From contig QAOA01001875.1 of NCBI GenBank assembly GCA_003255065.1, positions 156,855 through 220,854 on the forward strand: DNA of 64,000 nucleotides, written 5' to 3'. This DNA is from Cercis canadensis (taxonomy: Eukaryota > Streptophyta > Magnoliopsida > Fabales > Fabaceae). Below the pieces are notes generated by a model, which was given only the letters and a program-made list of their open reading frames with translations, did no database searches and had not been told where the DNA came from. Made by a program: the position numbers and the translations under genes. Below are positions 11,701 through 23,059 of the stretch, piece after piece; position 1 is the stretch's first letter, and every line of letters starts with the position of its first letter.

Positions 11701-14664
11701 AACTATATGAGGGGAAACCCTCAAGACAAGTTCTCTAATTCTCCTATGTTTTAGAGAACTAGGAGATGACAGGACCAGTGTAAAATATTTATTTTTATGT
11801 AGGAAACAAACTAAAGCACAAGATTCCCTCCCCAAAATTTGCAAGAAATCTTATGTTCTATTATAATTATGCTTGATCCACATAACCAGATAACTCTCCT
11901 TTACTGTATAACTCAACATGTGTGATTGCATCCTATTTTACAAGGCATGTTACACAACTTTATAAATAATATTTGAGTAAAGACTAAGAAAAAAGATAGA
12001 GGAGGTTAGTATCCTATCAACCAATCTCATATTATTTTAAGTCATCTACAATAATCATAATGCTACATAAAGCATCAACCCAATCACACCATAATGGTAA
12101 TAGGTAACTGAAGTGTGAAACTATCCCCATCACATTTTTTTAAAACAAATTAAGACAAGCAAAACAATATTCAATGTGGCAAATGCATCACAAAAGACTT
12201 GCCTTTTCCTTGACTTGCTCTATCAACCATCTGTTTCAGTGTGAGCCTACCATCACGAAGCAATCCCTCAAGAAGTTCTACACACTGCAAACATAAACGG
12301 ATAATATATTCAACATTTCAACCTAAACTTAAATTGAACAGATTCATAGAAATATAAGGATGAAATCAAAACTAACTTCGTCATCAAGTTCCTGAGACAC
12401 AATCTCCAAAAATTTGGGAAATCGCAATCGATGGATTATGTTATCAAATAAGGCCAGGTATTGTGTATTAACTTTTGCTCCCTCTCTGTCACCACCTACA
12501 TTTATGATTATTCAGAACATCATCATCAAGTAGCTAGAAAAGATCACAACACAAACACACAAGCACACACATCTGCATGAACACAGAAATTTTAAGTTTT
12601 TAAACTTTCCAATCTATTATTCTATGATATATTCAATAAAAGATATAAAATACCACTCATAATCTATACTTATTTTATAAAATAAACACTTAAATTTGAT
12701 GTTAAGCATTTTATACCAATTTTAACCCTAAATCTAACATAATTGAATATTTCAAATAACTTGAAATATGAATCACCCACAATCTAGCATAACTGAATAT
12801 TTCAAATAACTTGAAATATGAATCACCCACATTTCCTTTCTAATTCTAACTTCTACAAGTTTCTTGGTGACTACAATCCTTCATTTGCAACCAAACACTT
12901 CTTTTCCAATTTTGAAATACAAAGTTGTTTGATGAACTTTATGATTTGTCACAAACAAACTATTTTTACTGTTTAATAACCACCTTTGTATCCTGATAAC
13001 CTATCTTGAGTCCTCCTAAAAACTGCTTCCTCACCCTTTAGTAATATTCTTTATGTCCTCCCTGCATCCAGAAAATCATTGGTTTTATCACCCCCAGTCT
13101 CTTACAGAAATTTCCATGCTTTGTAGACGTGCAAATTCAGAAGGTCTGAACACAAAGCTTTATGGTTCTTAAAAGTGTCTCTATCACCTATAGCTCTCTT
13201 ATTCTGAAATGACATTATGATGGGATTATAGCATATTGGGATTGGAGCTTTACAGCAGTTTTGGTGTTCATTACCTCAGTTTTCTTTCTTTAAGTCTCAA
13301 GTGACAACAGCCTCGAGATTCAGTAGCTACTTTCCAAGGATACACTAGGGTTCATTGGCAACTTCAGGGCTTTCTTCCAGACATAAAGTCCTTACAAAGT
13401 CGTTAGCCTTATGCTGGTGAACAAACACAAAGTATATAGTAGAAGGTTAAGTAATTTGCTTCTCATGTAATAAGAAATCATGCCTTACTGCCAGGACTAT
13501 TATGCATAGCTTTGTTTTTTGTTTTCTTGTTCTGTTGGTTCTGTATTATAATAAACAGAAAAGATAGAAGAAATAAAGAAAGGTACAGCTCCTAATGGGC
13601 AAAGGCACCAACATGTTAGCTTTACTCGGTGCATTCATTTTATACTGGAAGAACCTTATTTAACAATTAAATCTTTTCCTATATTCATATTAACATCTAT
13701 ACATACTTCCATAAATGCAATTCTTTGGACTTTTAACAAACGTGTACCTATTTAAAGCTTAATCATTTATGTACTTTCAGATGAAACAAAATAGTAGTTC
13801 AATTTGTTCTCCTCTGCCATGCTATACACAAATTAGAACAACTACTTCTTTTTCTCTTTCTAGAAGAGAACAAATATTGTGATACCAAATTGTTATATTT
13901 AAATGCATATACCTAGCAAAATAAGTAGGGGAAGGGATTAAAATGATTGACACGAGGTAGAGCTCTACAAAAGGTCCTAAAACTCAGCACCCTCAAATAA
14001 AGAAGGGCATTGCTCAGATCATGTTAAACATCCATCTGGACAACATCGAGCTAGATTCTTACCCAATGTGAATCACATCTGCACATTGCCAACACATTTG
14101 AAGAACATTCTCGACTGTAATGAAATACACTTACTAAGATGCACAGAGGCTAGTTGAAATTTCAATTCTTTATGATAAAAGGATTGTCCTTAAGGCATGC
14201 TATGAGAAGGATACAAAAACAAGGAACTGAAATCTTCCATCCAACCATAACCAACTTTAGTTTGCATTGTTTCTCGGACATAATCATTGCAAACAGAGAA
14301 TAACAACATGCATTTGTTTTTTTTTTTTGTGAAAACAAAAGGGGTAATACCTTCTTCCTCAAAGGTAAAAGCTTGAACACAGTTGTGCTGGACTAAGACA
14401 AGTAGGGAGTTCTTGACTTGCTCCTTGGTAAGTTCAGTGAACCTAACCAACTGTTCCAAAGTGAGGGGTCCCCTCCTGAGGAGATTTTCACATACTTTCT
14501 GCACAGATGGAACATTGATACCCAATTAAGAATACAGTAACAAATTAAAGTACATGTCATAGGATTGGAGAGACGCAAACAGAAGTGGGAGTTACAGAGA
14601 CAAGATTGCCGAAGTGATTGGTGATGAGGTGAACCGCGAATTTGATGCCATTCGGGGCAACCAT
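2707..14664 (-). CDS. RPC3: DNA-directed RNA polymerase III subunit RPC3 (RPC82/C82 homologue)
   Basis: This is a subunit of nuclear RNA polymerase III, part of the initiation subcomplex (RPC3-RPC6-RPC7) that opens tRNA and 5S promoters. Fourteen minus-strand exons join without a break to 507 codons: 14596-14664, 14351-14498, 12377-12495, 12203-12284, 10486-10637, 9188-9332, 9011-9075, 7849-7960, 6148-6285, 5967-6004, 5743-5835, 5188-5271, 4916-5059 and 2707-2841. The N-terminus (MVAPNGIKFAVHLITNHFG, then KVCENLLRRGPLTLEQLVRF) is the first winged-helix domain. YLALFDNIIHRLRFPKFL (about residues 87-105) and LLRDGRLTLKQMVDRASQG belong to the RPC82 region. A basic KRKRGAK stretch lies near residue 185. 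The end, SSLMKLDDGVMLFHDF, is typical of plant RPC3. The length fits the family. The start is the only ATG giving the conserved N-terminus. Intron 4 appears to use a GC donor. Introns carry LINE and MITE insertions. The last exon's acceptor (TTCCAG) is weak but restores frame. Confidence 0.93.
3991..4050. repeat. Low-complexity C-run, (CA)n and A-run
   Basis: A polyC tract passes into (CA)n and then polyA in RPC3 intron 13. It is a simple repeat and likely polymorphic. Confidence 0.9.
4529..4762. mobile_element. Short inverted-repeat element (MITE-like) in RPC3 intron 13
   Basis: The left end (TCTCTCCAATATGGGACTTG, followed by ACGTTACATACTCCC) is an imperfect inverted copy of the right end (GGCGGAGTATGTCACACCAC, followed by ATTGGAGAGACGAGAG). 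About 230 bp lie between the outer ends. The interior has no gene. A small non-autonomous DNA element is the simplest reading; the family is unassigned. Confidence 0.5.
6775..6872 (+). mobile_element. LINE-type 3' tail remnant in RPC3 intron 8
   Basis: The stretch TTCTTTCTAATAAAACTTCT, followed by TTTATCAAAAACAAA and an A/C-rich tail, closely resembles the A-tailed ends at 8331-8390 and 9690-9750. I read these as 5'-truncated non-LTR (LINE) copies on the plus strand, antisense to RPC3. No target duplication was confirmed here. Confidence 0.4.
8281..8409 (+). mobile_element. Very short 5'-truncated LINE copy with target-site duplication
   Basis: An 87-bp insert ends in TTTCTTTTATCAAAG plus an A-run. 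It is bounded by near-identical duplications of about 21 bp: 8281-8301 (AATTTACAGCTTGCTTCTTTC) and 8389-8409 (AACTTACTGCTTGCTTCTTTC), with two mismatches. Truncated 5' end, A-tail and long duplication are hallmarks of target-primed reverse transcription. It lies in RPC3 intron 7, antisense to the gene. Confidence 0.7.
9630..9770 (+). mobile_element. Probable LINE 3' tail in RPC3 intron 5
   Basis: CTCTTAATAAATGTTTCTTC, followed by TTTTATCAG and an A-rich tail, matches the two other LINE-like tails in this gene. The 5' limit is uncertain and no target duplication was confirmed. Confidence 0.4.
9940..10276 (-). mobile_element. 5'-truncated LINE-like fragment, minus strand
   Basis: On the minus strand, an open stretch reading RIVFMASLWGSAHGLFKDV is followed by about 200 bp of T-rich 3' UTR that ends TTTCATCAAAG plus an A-tail. 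The A-tail and the SLW...DW pattern resemble the C-terminal end of plant LINE reverse-transcriptase proteins, though I recall that pattern only loosely. A related stretch sits inside the TIR element at 31686-31790. Confidence 0.45.
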
Positions 14665-14829
14665 TTTGTTGGTGGTGACTGCGTATGAGATTGATCGGAG
14701 AGAAGAGAGGAAAGGGAGGCGGGAGACAGAGAGAAAAAGGAAAGAGGCGGGAAGGGAACGAGGGATTTGCAGAGTGGAGGACAGCGATGATTTAGTCACC
14801 TTATACCTAGTCGCAGTTCAGCATCGCAA

Positions 14830-14901
14830 GGGTCCATAGCTCAGTGGTAGAGCATTTGACTGCAGATCAAGAGGTCACCGGTTCGAACCCGGTTGGGCCC
14901 T
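14830..14901 (+). tRNA. tRNA-Cys (anticodon GCA)
   Basis: An intact 72-nt cloverleaf. The acceptor arm GGGTCCA pairs with TGGGCCC and is followed by discriminator T. The D arm is GCTC/GAGC, the anticodon stem TTTGA/TCAAG with loop CTGCAGA (anticodon GCA at 14862-14864), the variable loop AGGTC and the T arm ACCGG-TTCGAAC-CCGGT. There is no intron, and CCA is not encoded, as expected for a nuclear gene. A short T-run follows. It lies 165 bp from the RPC3 start codon, in divergent orientation. Confidence 0.97.
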
Positions 14902-17385
14902 TTCCCAAGGTCACATTTTAAATTTATCAACTTTTCAAAACTTATCTATTATTTTAGAAAAAATTATACCAAAGGAAATCAAAGAAAAATTTCCTGTCAT
15001 GCCACATGGAATTAAATTTATCTATTATTTTAGGAAAAATTATTCCCAAGTTTAGAAATCAAAGAAAAATATTAGGATTTTAATTTTTAAGCAGGTGTCC
15101 AGTCACATGAAATTAAACGATTATAATATTTTTCAATATTAAGCGATTATTTTGTTTATATTTTAATATGATATTAATAACATATACTAAACAAAAAAAA
15201 TCACATATTAAACAGCATAATCATATGGTATCAATAATATTTTAGTCATTTTATCTCGTGTAATAAACACCTACTTAACTTCCACATCAAAGTATTTTTT
15301 TTTTAAAAAAAAAAAAAAATTTAGGACCTCAATGTCCTTATCCCAATATTTTATAACTGCAGAAAATAAATTTTATAAATAAAGAATTTTATCTATTATT
15401 TACAAAAAAAAAATGATCTTAACTTGACTTTTTATAACAGAAAAAAAAAAAAGTTAACTTCCTACATAAAGAATTTTAGCTACTAGTTACAAACAAAAAA
15501 TATAAACTTTCATATATATATATATAAACTTTGACTAATTATTTAATATAATGTGTTGCTATCCCGGACCATACACGAATCCAAAAGCATCCATGGGATT
15601 TTAAGTTATAATGAAAAGTTGAAATTTTTTTTTCTTTTGGTGCACAAAAATGTGAAACTAATGAAACGAGTAAAGCTAGCCAGTTAAATATTTGTTTCCC
15701 CCATTATATATATTCAGGTAGCCAAACTCATATTGGCTCCTCAATGTGATTTTGGCTTTACAATGTGTGACTCACAAGAAGGGCCAAACACATACAAGAA
15801 AAGTGAAAACCATCTATCACTAAAACTATCCAATATATATTATTTACTGTATGTTTGAAGAATGGCTTAGAATAACATTTATTTTTTATTTTTTATTATT
15901 ACTTTAGATTCTAACGTAAAATTTACAAATCCTAAAAGTAACTTCAATATCACTCAATTATTAACTATTTTATACTTAGAATAGCATCTAATTTTGAAGA
16001 ATAAAAATCATATTAGAAGTTCTCGTAGCATTTATTGTTTATTTGACTTAATCGCAAGGTAGCCAAAATCGCATTGGCTTCTCAACGTGATTTTGGCTCT
16101 TCAATGTGACTCTCAATTAATATAGGTGGCCAAACACATAGAAGAGTAAATCACTCAGCATGCAACACGTGTATGGTTTTGAATATGTTCGTGGAATTTT
16201 GCATTTAATTGGAGAAAAATAGAGGTAAAGCAAAACCATAATAATAAATAAAATGATAATCATAGGAAGAATATGTTATTGTCATAAATAGACTAAATGC
16301 CTAGTTTCTGGGCAGCAGCATTAGCTGTGTGATTGCAACCTTCACCTGCCTTGCAAACCAAATAATCGCCAATTATATCATATGTCGGTCACCATAATTA
16401 ATAACACAATTCACTGCAGATTATATGGATGTGACATATCATCACGCATTAGCTACCTAGATGGGGTTTCCCCATAATTTTTTTAATTTTGAAAAGTTAT
16501 ACCAGCAAGCAAGCATCAGATTATACTTAAAAAAAAAATGGGTTCATATATTTTAAAACATACTAGTTTAACATCCGTGCAATATACGGGTAAGTTAAAA
16601 AAAAAAAAAAACCCATAAAAAGAGAAAAAATAAATAGAAAAAGTAAAATAGAAGAATAAATGAACAAGTATACAAAGTCTTAATAGACACATTTTTAAAA
16701 AATAACTCTCAACTAATTGTATATAAAGATATTAGAGGTTTTTCAATATCCCCTGAAAAAAATATTTTTGGCCCCTTCGTAGTTGCATGGTGTTAAAGAA
16801 AAAAAAAACACAAAAAATGATTGTAGAAACAAACTAAAGATTCCCTTACTCTTGTATGTTCATGAACATATAATTAAGTTTCTGATCATCATTTTCTTAC
16901 TTAATTAAGTTTGTTTACTCTTGGGTCAAAAGACACCATTTTCTTTTTCTATTCTTAAGCAGAAAAAAATATAATTTTCTATTCTTAAACATACAGAAAA
17001 ATGTTCAATAGGTTTAGCATGCTTCTATGTATATGCACAGTGAGCAAAAATAACTAGTATGAGGTAGCATTACTCTAATCTTTTACATCATGACCAATGT
17101 CAATCTTAGAATATCTCAAAAACTGCAAGTAGAAAAGTAAACAACAATTCTTAGAATTTAATTTTTTGTGGAAATAATATAATAATTTCTTATTTTGATG
17201 AGGCAAGGAAAAACCCTAGGAGAATGTTTCAGTTACATAAATTCAAATGAAAGCTACTTCAGTAATTTCAGACGGCAAGCAAGGTTTACGTTCTCATCTA
17301 CGGTTTCATGTCACACCAAGTGCATGTGGGAATCGAAACACACCATATAGTGGTATAACTAAAGGCACAAAACCCCACCTTTCTT
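14902..17385. other. Intergenic DNA with short direct repeats
   Basis: No gene seen. A motif of about 75 bp beginning TTATCTATTATTTTAG is repeated at about 14942 and 15018. A segment of about 85 bp containing GTAGCCAAA...GATTTTGGCT...CCAAACACATA occurs at about 15716-15805 and again at 16060-16145, and may be remnants of one element. The rest is AT-rich with A-runs. The right end is presumably the MIR393 promoter. Confidence 0.5.
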
Positions 17386-17391
17386 TTCTTC

Positions 17392-17398
17392 TATAAAT
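17392..17398 (+). promoter_or_regulatory. TATA box of the MIR393 gene
   Basis: TATAAAT lies in a pyrimidine-rich context about 137 bp before the hairpin. Plant MIR genes are Pol II transcribed with TATA promoters, so this is the likely core promoter. Confidence 0.55.
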
Positions 17399-17528
17399 CA
17401 GAAACCAACACACAACAGGTTTTTGGACCACCATATAGAAACCTCAAATAGCAACTAGTTTTTTGGTCCCAAATCTGTGAAGCTCTTAGCCTTTCAAGGT
17501 TATGATCGAAGGAGAGTGGCTTAGTGTA

Positions 17529-17648
17529 GATGGAGAGTTCCAAAGGGATCGCATTGATCTAATTTTTGTGGATCTTGGTTTTGGCTATATTAAGCTTTTA
17601 CTGATTCACTGCTTATTGGATCATGCGATCCCTTAGGAATTTCCCATC
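17529..17648 (+). ncRNA. MIR393: MIR393 precursor (auxin-receptor microRNA)
   Basis: The 5' arm carries the mature miR393 sequence TCCAAAGGGATCGCATTGAT (then C) at 17539-17559. The 3' arm carries the matching star strand around 17620-17641 (ATCATGCGATCCCTTAGGAA, then TT). The arms pair nearly fully from GATGG at 17529 to CCATC at 17648, with a terminal loop of about 55 nt. In plants miR393 directs cleavage of mRNAs for the TIR1/AFB F-box auxin receptors and triggers secondary siRNAs from them, tuning auxin response and defence. DICER-LIKE 1 processing of such a stem is expected. No competing protein reading was seen here. Both mature arms and the pairing are directly visible. Confidence 0.96.
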
Positions 17649-20450
17649 AGCTCTAAATTTTTATTTTTTTGATTCCTTTGAGGTAAAGATAAAATCTTTC
17701 CAAGTGATTCATATCCTTTACTCTCTCTATTGCATAAGGGTAAGCTTTATATCCAGGTATCTTGAATTGGGTGGCTTTATATTTCTGATACTGCTTATAG
17801 TTCATGACTCCGGTTCAAACATCACTTTCCTGGGTGTAGCTTATATCTTTCAAGAGTTACATCTATTGGAAGAAGGAGAAAAATTTTGGTTCTGATTTTA
17901 ATTTATTTTGAATAGTAGTTTTGTTTGAAATCCATGAATTTACCAGCTCTAACAGGTGATGGAAAATCCAAGCTATATAGAGTATTATAAGGTGGAAAAT
18001 ATGCTTCTTCTATCCCTTTAAATTAGTTTTAATTTAAAACTGTTCTGATGATGAATAACATATACACTTGATACTTGATCATTCTTACTGTTACATATTT
18101 ATTCTTGTTTAGTGCATATTTTCCGTATTTCATTAATTCTTGTTTAGTGCATATCCTATTGCCATCGATATTCAGTGAGGGGAAAAGTGGATTGGCTAAT
18201 GCAACTACTTTTATCAATTTTTTTTCTTTTCCTTTTGAATATATTTATAAATTTAAATTATGATTTTGCTCTTAATTCGTTATATCTTCTAGCATGTAGT
18301 TCCATTTACTATAGTTCCTATTTGAATGCTGATGATATGAGTCAAAATGAATATGGAGATTTTAAGCTGTGGGAAAAAAGTGTTCTAGGGGATTTTAAGA
18401 GTGGCACAGCATGTCTGGCCAAGTATTTCCACTTGATCACTTCATTGATTTCATCTTTTCTTTTCTTTTGAACAAATTTAATGGTAAAAAATATATGCTT
18501 TTACTTCTCAAATATTAATTAATAAGAATAATATCACTGCAAATACTTTTAGAATTATACAAATAAAGAAGCAAAGATTACTATTTATAATAGTAAATCC
18601 ACATCGAAATCAATGGCAACAGAATATTCATGACACGACTCCAATAATTTAGTTGATTTTGATTTGATCTCGGCCTTGTAGTTTGATCATCATATACCAG
18701 ACCTCTTTAAATGTGAGAACTTCTTTAATTTCATGCTAAAAGGAAAATATCTTCTAGATGTTTAAGAGTATATTAGACATATACTCTTACATTCACATTT
18801 TATTATCATGATAGGCCCAGTTGAATCTACCCGTAATTTACAATTCATCGCGGGAATTAATGATAACACACAAGTGGTATTGTCTAACAATTTTTTAACT
18901 TAGTCAACAAGAATAGGAAGAAAAAGAAAGGGGGGAGGGGGGTGTTTATCATTGTGAAGCTTGATTTGATGGGAGATTCCAGTTACATATTACAATCTAC
19001 AGTGTAAGAGAAGACTTGCTTGAGATCTTTATCACATCAAGCTCCAACATTAGTGCCCCATCTCAAAACCCCATTTATCAAATCTTGTCGGAAATTAGTC
19101 TGTTCACACAGCAACACATGATGATGCTTCAACTAATATTTGTTGCTTGTTTCTACTTTCTATGTCTCTACAATACTTTGCTTCTCAATTATGCACGTGA
19201 GATGAGCAAGACATCAAATTATGAGAAAGCTAAGATTTGAAGGCTATCATTCAATCATGCTGGTATAGTTAGCCTAATTAGATGCATCAGCTACTGTGGC
19301 ACTAACTTGTTACACAGCCACAAAAAGGGAAAGTGTCGTATCAGGAGTCAGGACTGTGATTGAGTACAGCACACATGAAAATCCACCTCCTCTATTAATG
19401 TCCTCCAATTTGTGAAGCTGATTCGGATGTCATTTCTTAAATTTGTTTTGTTGTCTAACGTCAAGTCAAATGCAATGCCACTAACTTACTTTCTACTGTG
19501 TTTTGATGCTCTCTTCTTCTTATTCTTTTTTTTTTTTAGTCTTTAGATATATTGTGATTATAGAAAATAATATATACTTGCACATCTTTTCATGTAAATT
19601 AAAAGGTACGTATCTTATTAGTTTGAGCTATCAAATTAAACTTTTAGTGAACTTTTATAAATTTTGTGTAGGCTTATNCAAATAAAACTTTTAGTGAACT
19701 TTTATAAATTTTGTGTAGGCTTATTTGAATTCAGTCGTTATCAAGAAGTGCAAATATATATGATGAAAGGTAAAACAAAAATAAAATTGTGTTATAAAAG
19801 GTTTCTTTGATTATATAAACTATCTGAATTTAGATTAATGAATATAGTAAATGATTTGATAATATATTATCTTAAATAGTTTATTTGGTAAGACATTACT
19901 TTTTTTGTTGGTGTATTTTTTTTTTTTTGTTATATGACAATAAAGAAATTTGAACTCACTACTAGATCACCATTAATAGCTTTTTCATATTATTATTTTG
20001 ATGTACACTTTCTTCTTTGCAGAACCAGATATACTAATAGGTTACACATATTCATTAAAGAGCATTGCATGCATGAAACCCCAAANCTTTCTTCTTTGCA
20101 GAACCGGATATACTAATAGGTTACACATATTCATTAAAGAGCATTGCATGCATGAAACCCCAAAAATCAGGCAGTGGATCAACCATTAGTATATGTTACT
20201 ATTTCACAGTCTGAAATGCTAATGCTATTCATGCATAAGTTATATTACACTACTTTACACAAGCATAGTTAACCTAATCTGAGTTTAATTAGAATGACTT
20301 TAATACTTTTCTTTTGAACTCATTTTTTATCAATAATTATAGTTTAAGATATATAGTGTCTGTCTAAATAATATACAAATGACATTATTCAATACAAAAA
20401 TACATTAACATTACCTTATGTTTTAAAAACTCTCAAATATATAATAAAAC
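17649..20450. other. Intergenic DNA, no gene recognised
   Basis: The first part is presumably the rest of the MIR393 primary transcript. The remainder is AT-rich. N characters at 19678 and 20086 each separate two copies of the same short sequence (about 40 and 75 bp). No coding or RNA gene was supported. Confidence 0.5.
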
Positions 20451-21101
20451 ACTTGTAACCTAAGTAGCACCAGTACGGCGTTTTTTGGGACGTACCCATT
20501 TCAGGTACACTTTCAAACGCAAAACGCGTACCTTGCCCCGAAATGCCCAAATTTGTGTGTGTGTGTGTGTTTTTTTTTTCATTTTGTGTTTCGAAACACG
20601 CCGTTTGGTCAAAAAAACATGTATGAAACATTGAGTTGACTGCGGTGAGAGGAAACGACGACGTTTTGTGACTTCCAAATCCTAGTCAATTAGAACGACG
20701 CTGTTTTGGACGAAAGCTGAATAACCGCTCACCGAAACGTCGCCGTTTTGGAGAAGGCAGAAGTGGAATGTCACCGAAACGTCGCCATTTTGGAGGAGGC
20801 AAAAATGCATACTTACCAGAACGACGTCGTTTTTGGACGCCTTGAACATTTCTTCTCCCCAAAATCAGTCTTCCCAGCATAGAGAGTAGCGATTTTTTTT
20901 TGCAAAATTTCTCTTCCTTCCTCATTTTTAAGATTAATGCTTGATATTTTTAATATTTAGAAAATTTTAAGATTTTTTATTCTATTTAATATATATATAA
21001 TTCATATATATGACGTGGCGTACCAGTACCCCTATTTTTTTTTTAAATATCATACCAACGTTTCATACTCGTACCCGTACCCATGCTAGATAACTTGTAA
21101 C
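20451..21101. mobile_element. Mutator-like non-autonomous element with 9-bp target duplication
   Basis: Two copies of ACTTGTAAC (20451-20459 and 21093-21101) bracket a 633-bp insert. Its ends are imperfect inverted repeats (TAAGTAGCACCAGTACGG against TATCTAGCATGGGTACGG). A 9-bp duplication is typical of Mutator-like elements. The interior has at least four copies of an ACG-N-CG-N-CG-TTTT motif at 20650-20835. There is no transposase reading, so the element is non-autonomous. Confidence 0.7.
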
Positions 21102-22409
21102 TAACTATTCTCAGAGTCACCCGAAAGATGCATCATGCATGCTTACTTCGCTTTTGCCAATTGCAATTCTAGGGAAAAGGCATATCATCCGGGACATGAT
21201 GCCAAACATGTTAGTCTTTTTCTCCAACTTCAGTAGAGCTTTAGTCCTTACAGGTGAGGTGTCATTTTTCTTTCTTTTTCTGCTGCCCAAACTTTGTCTT
21301 TCTCAGTTTTGTTGGTCTATTGTGATCACAAACATTCCAACATTAATAATATAGGCTGAGTACACAGGTCTAGAAATCAGTAAGGCTACAATATTAACAC
21401 ACCAGATTTGTTAGTGAAAATACAAGCAACACACAGTACAATTAGTTTATAAATTGATAATAGTTTCTTTTGGTAGGCAATCGATAAATATTATTGTAAA
21501 GTCCTCATTAAAGCTTATAGCATGTTCTATCTTTGAAATGAAATTGTCAGACTCAAGATTCACCCAAAACTTTTAGTAACAAAAAAAAATAGTTTAAATT
21601 TTTTTTAAAATAGGTTGATATTTCAAATTCATATTTTCTGCNAATTTTTTTTAAAATAGGTTGATGTTTCAAATTCATATTTTCTGCATTCCTAACTAAA
21701 AAAAATTAATTTTATCTATTTAAAGTCTTGCTTGTAAATTGTAATAATGTAATATCTTGTTGGTGAAGGGGGAATAGGCAGGCAGCGGTGATATTAGAAC
21801 CTGATACCCTCTAATACAGTCCAAGGTTGAATGGGCTTGCTGGGTTTTGATAATTTATTCTAGATTTAAAAACATATTAGAACCATTAGTGATGGCCCAA
21901 TCAGTTTTGTAACCTGACACCCTCTAATATGGTCCAAGACTCCAAGTCCTTNTAATATAGTCCAAGACTCCAAGTCCTTTTTTAGCCCAAAAAAAGTCCA
22001 AGTGCTCTAAGAGAGGGAAGAGTATGTAGCAAGATAAAACTTTTTATCATTAAACACTATAATCCTTATGATCAGACGAAGTATTATCATATCAACAAGT
22101 CATTAAATTATTGAGATTTTTGTGATGCCTCCAACTATTTAGAAGCATATGATGCATTTAGTATTGACATTTGACATGTGTAAAAATTAATATTTAGATG
22201 TAAGATAACTACTTAATAATTAAAGTTTTATTTATATTGTTTTCAACAAAAAAGATCATTTTGTAGCAATTGAACTGATTTTTAAACTGGATTTGAGTCC
22301 CTAAGAGTCCCCATAGTAGTTCCACTTGATACAAAACTTTATATGTTTAGTACACAATTACATCAACACTGTATAAAGTGTAAACTTCATATCTCTCACA
22401 AATTAAATC

Positions 22410-22460
<51 letters not shown>

Positions 22461-22702
22461 CTTAGCAAAAGGTTTATAAAGAGCTTGTTTATGTACCAAC
22501 CAAAATTAATTATAGGTAATTCAAGAATTAGTTATGCCCAAAAGTAAGATGTTCGACACATTTTTGATAAATTAATTTTTGTATTAAGAATTGTGAGAAC
22601 TAATTTTAAGAAGAGTAACTTCTCTTCTTTTTTTTTTTTCAAAAAAAAAAAAAAGATCAATTCTTCTATAATAAATTGTCAAAATTAATTTCCTTCAAAA
22701 TC
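21102..22702. other. Intergenic DNA with microsatellite
   Basis: No gene seen. N at 21642 and 21952 each sit between duplicated short sequences. A (TA)n microsatellite lies at 22413-22457. Confidence 0.6.
22413..22457. repeat. (TA)n microsatellite
   Basis: About 22 uninterrupted TA units in AT-rich intergenic DNA. Confidence 0.95.
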
Positions 22703-23034
22703 AACTTATGATTAAGGTGCCAAGAAGAGTTGACTCACTTGGTCAAAGGGTTCATACTTAGGGCTCTACACCTTCTAGGTGCTAAGTTTGAACCTCCCTA
22801 TGACCAATAATTTCACTTAGTGGGCATCCTTGCTCAAAGAGATATTTTGGCATCTAAGAGCTAGTTGAGTAGCCTCCTCCAAAGGACAATATTGCCTTGG
22901 AAGTAATTTTTTGGGTAGGCTTATGTTTGCTCCTTTATAGATTCCCAGACATGGCGTCATGCCCAGTACGTAGTATTAAAGTAACCCATCTTTATTACCA
23001 TTTTTGTTACCAAAAAAAAAAACTTATGATTAAG
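22703..23034 (+). repeat. Full-length tRNA-derived SINE with perfect target-site duplication
   Basis: A 304-bp element (22717-23020) carries box A (TGACTCACTTGGTCAAAGGG) and box B (GTTTGAACCTCC) and ends in TTACC plus an A-tail. It is flanked by identical 14-bp copies of AACTTATGATTAAG at 22703-22716 and 23021-23034. The perfect duplication suggests a fairly recent insertion. The element at window start belongs to the same family. Confidence 0.88.
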
Positions 23035-23059
23035 CTAATCTAAACACACATGAAAGTGG

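Noticed and set aside
20686..20925. Arg-rich minus-strand reading with PKRRRFG repeats as a small protein gene
   Set aside because: It is explained by repeated ACG-N-CG DNA motifs in a Mutator-like element; no promoter or splice context.
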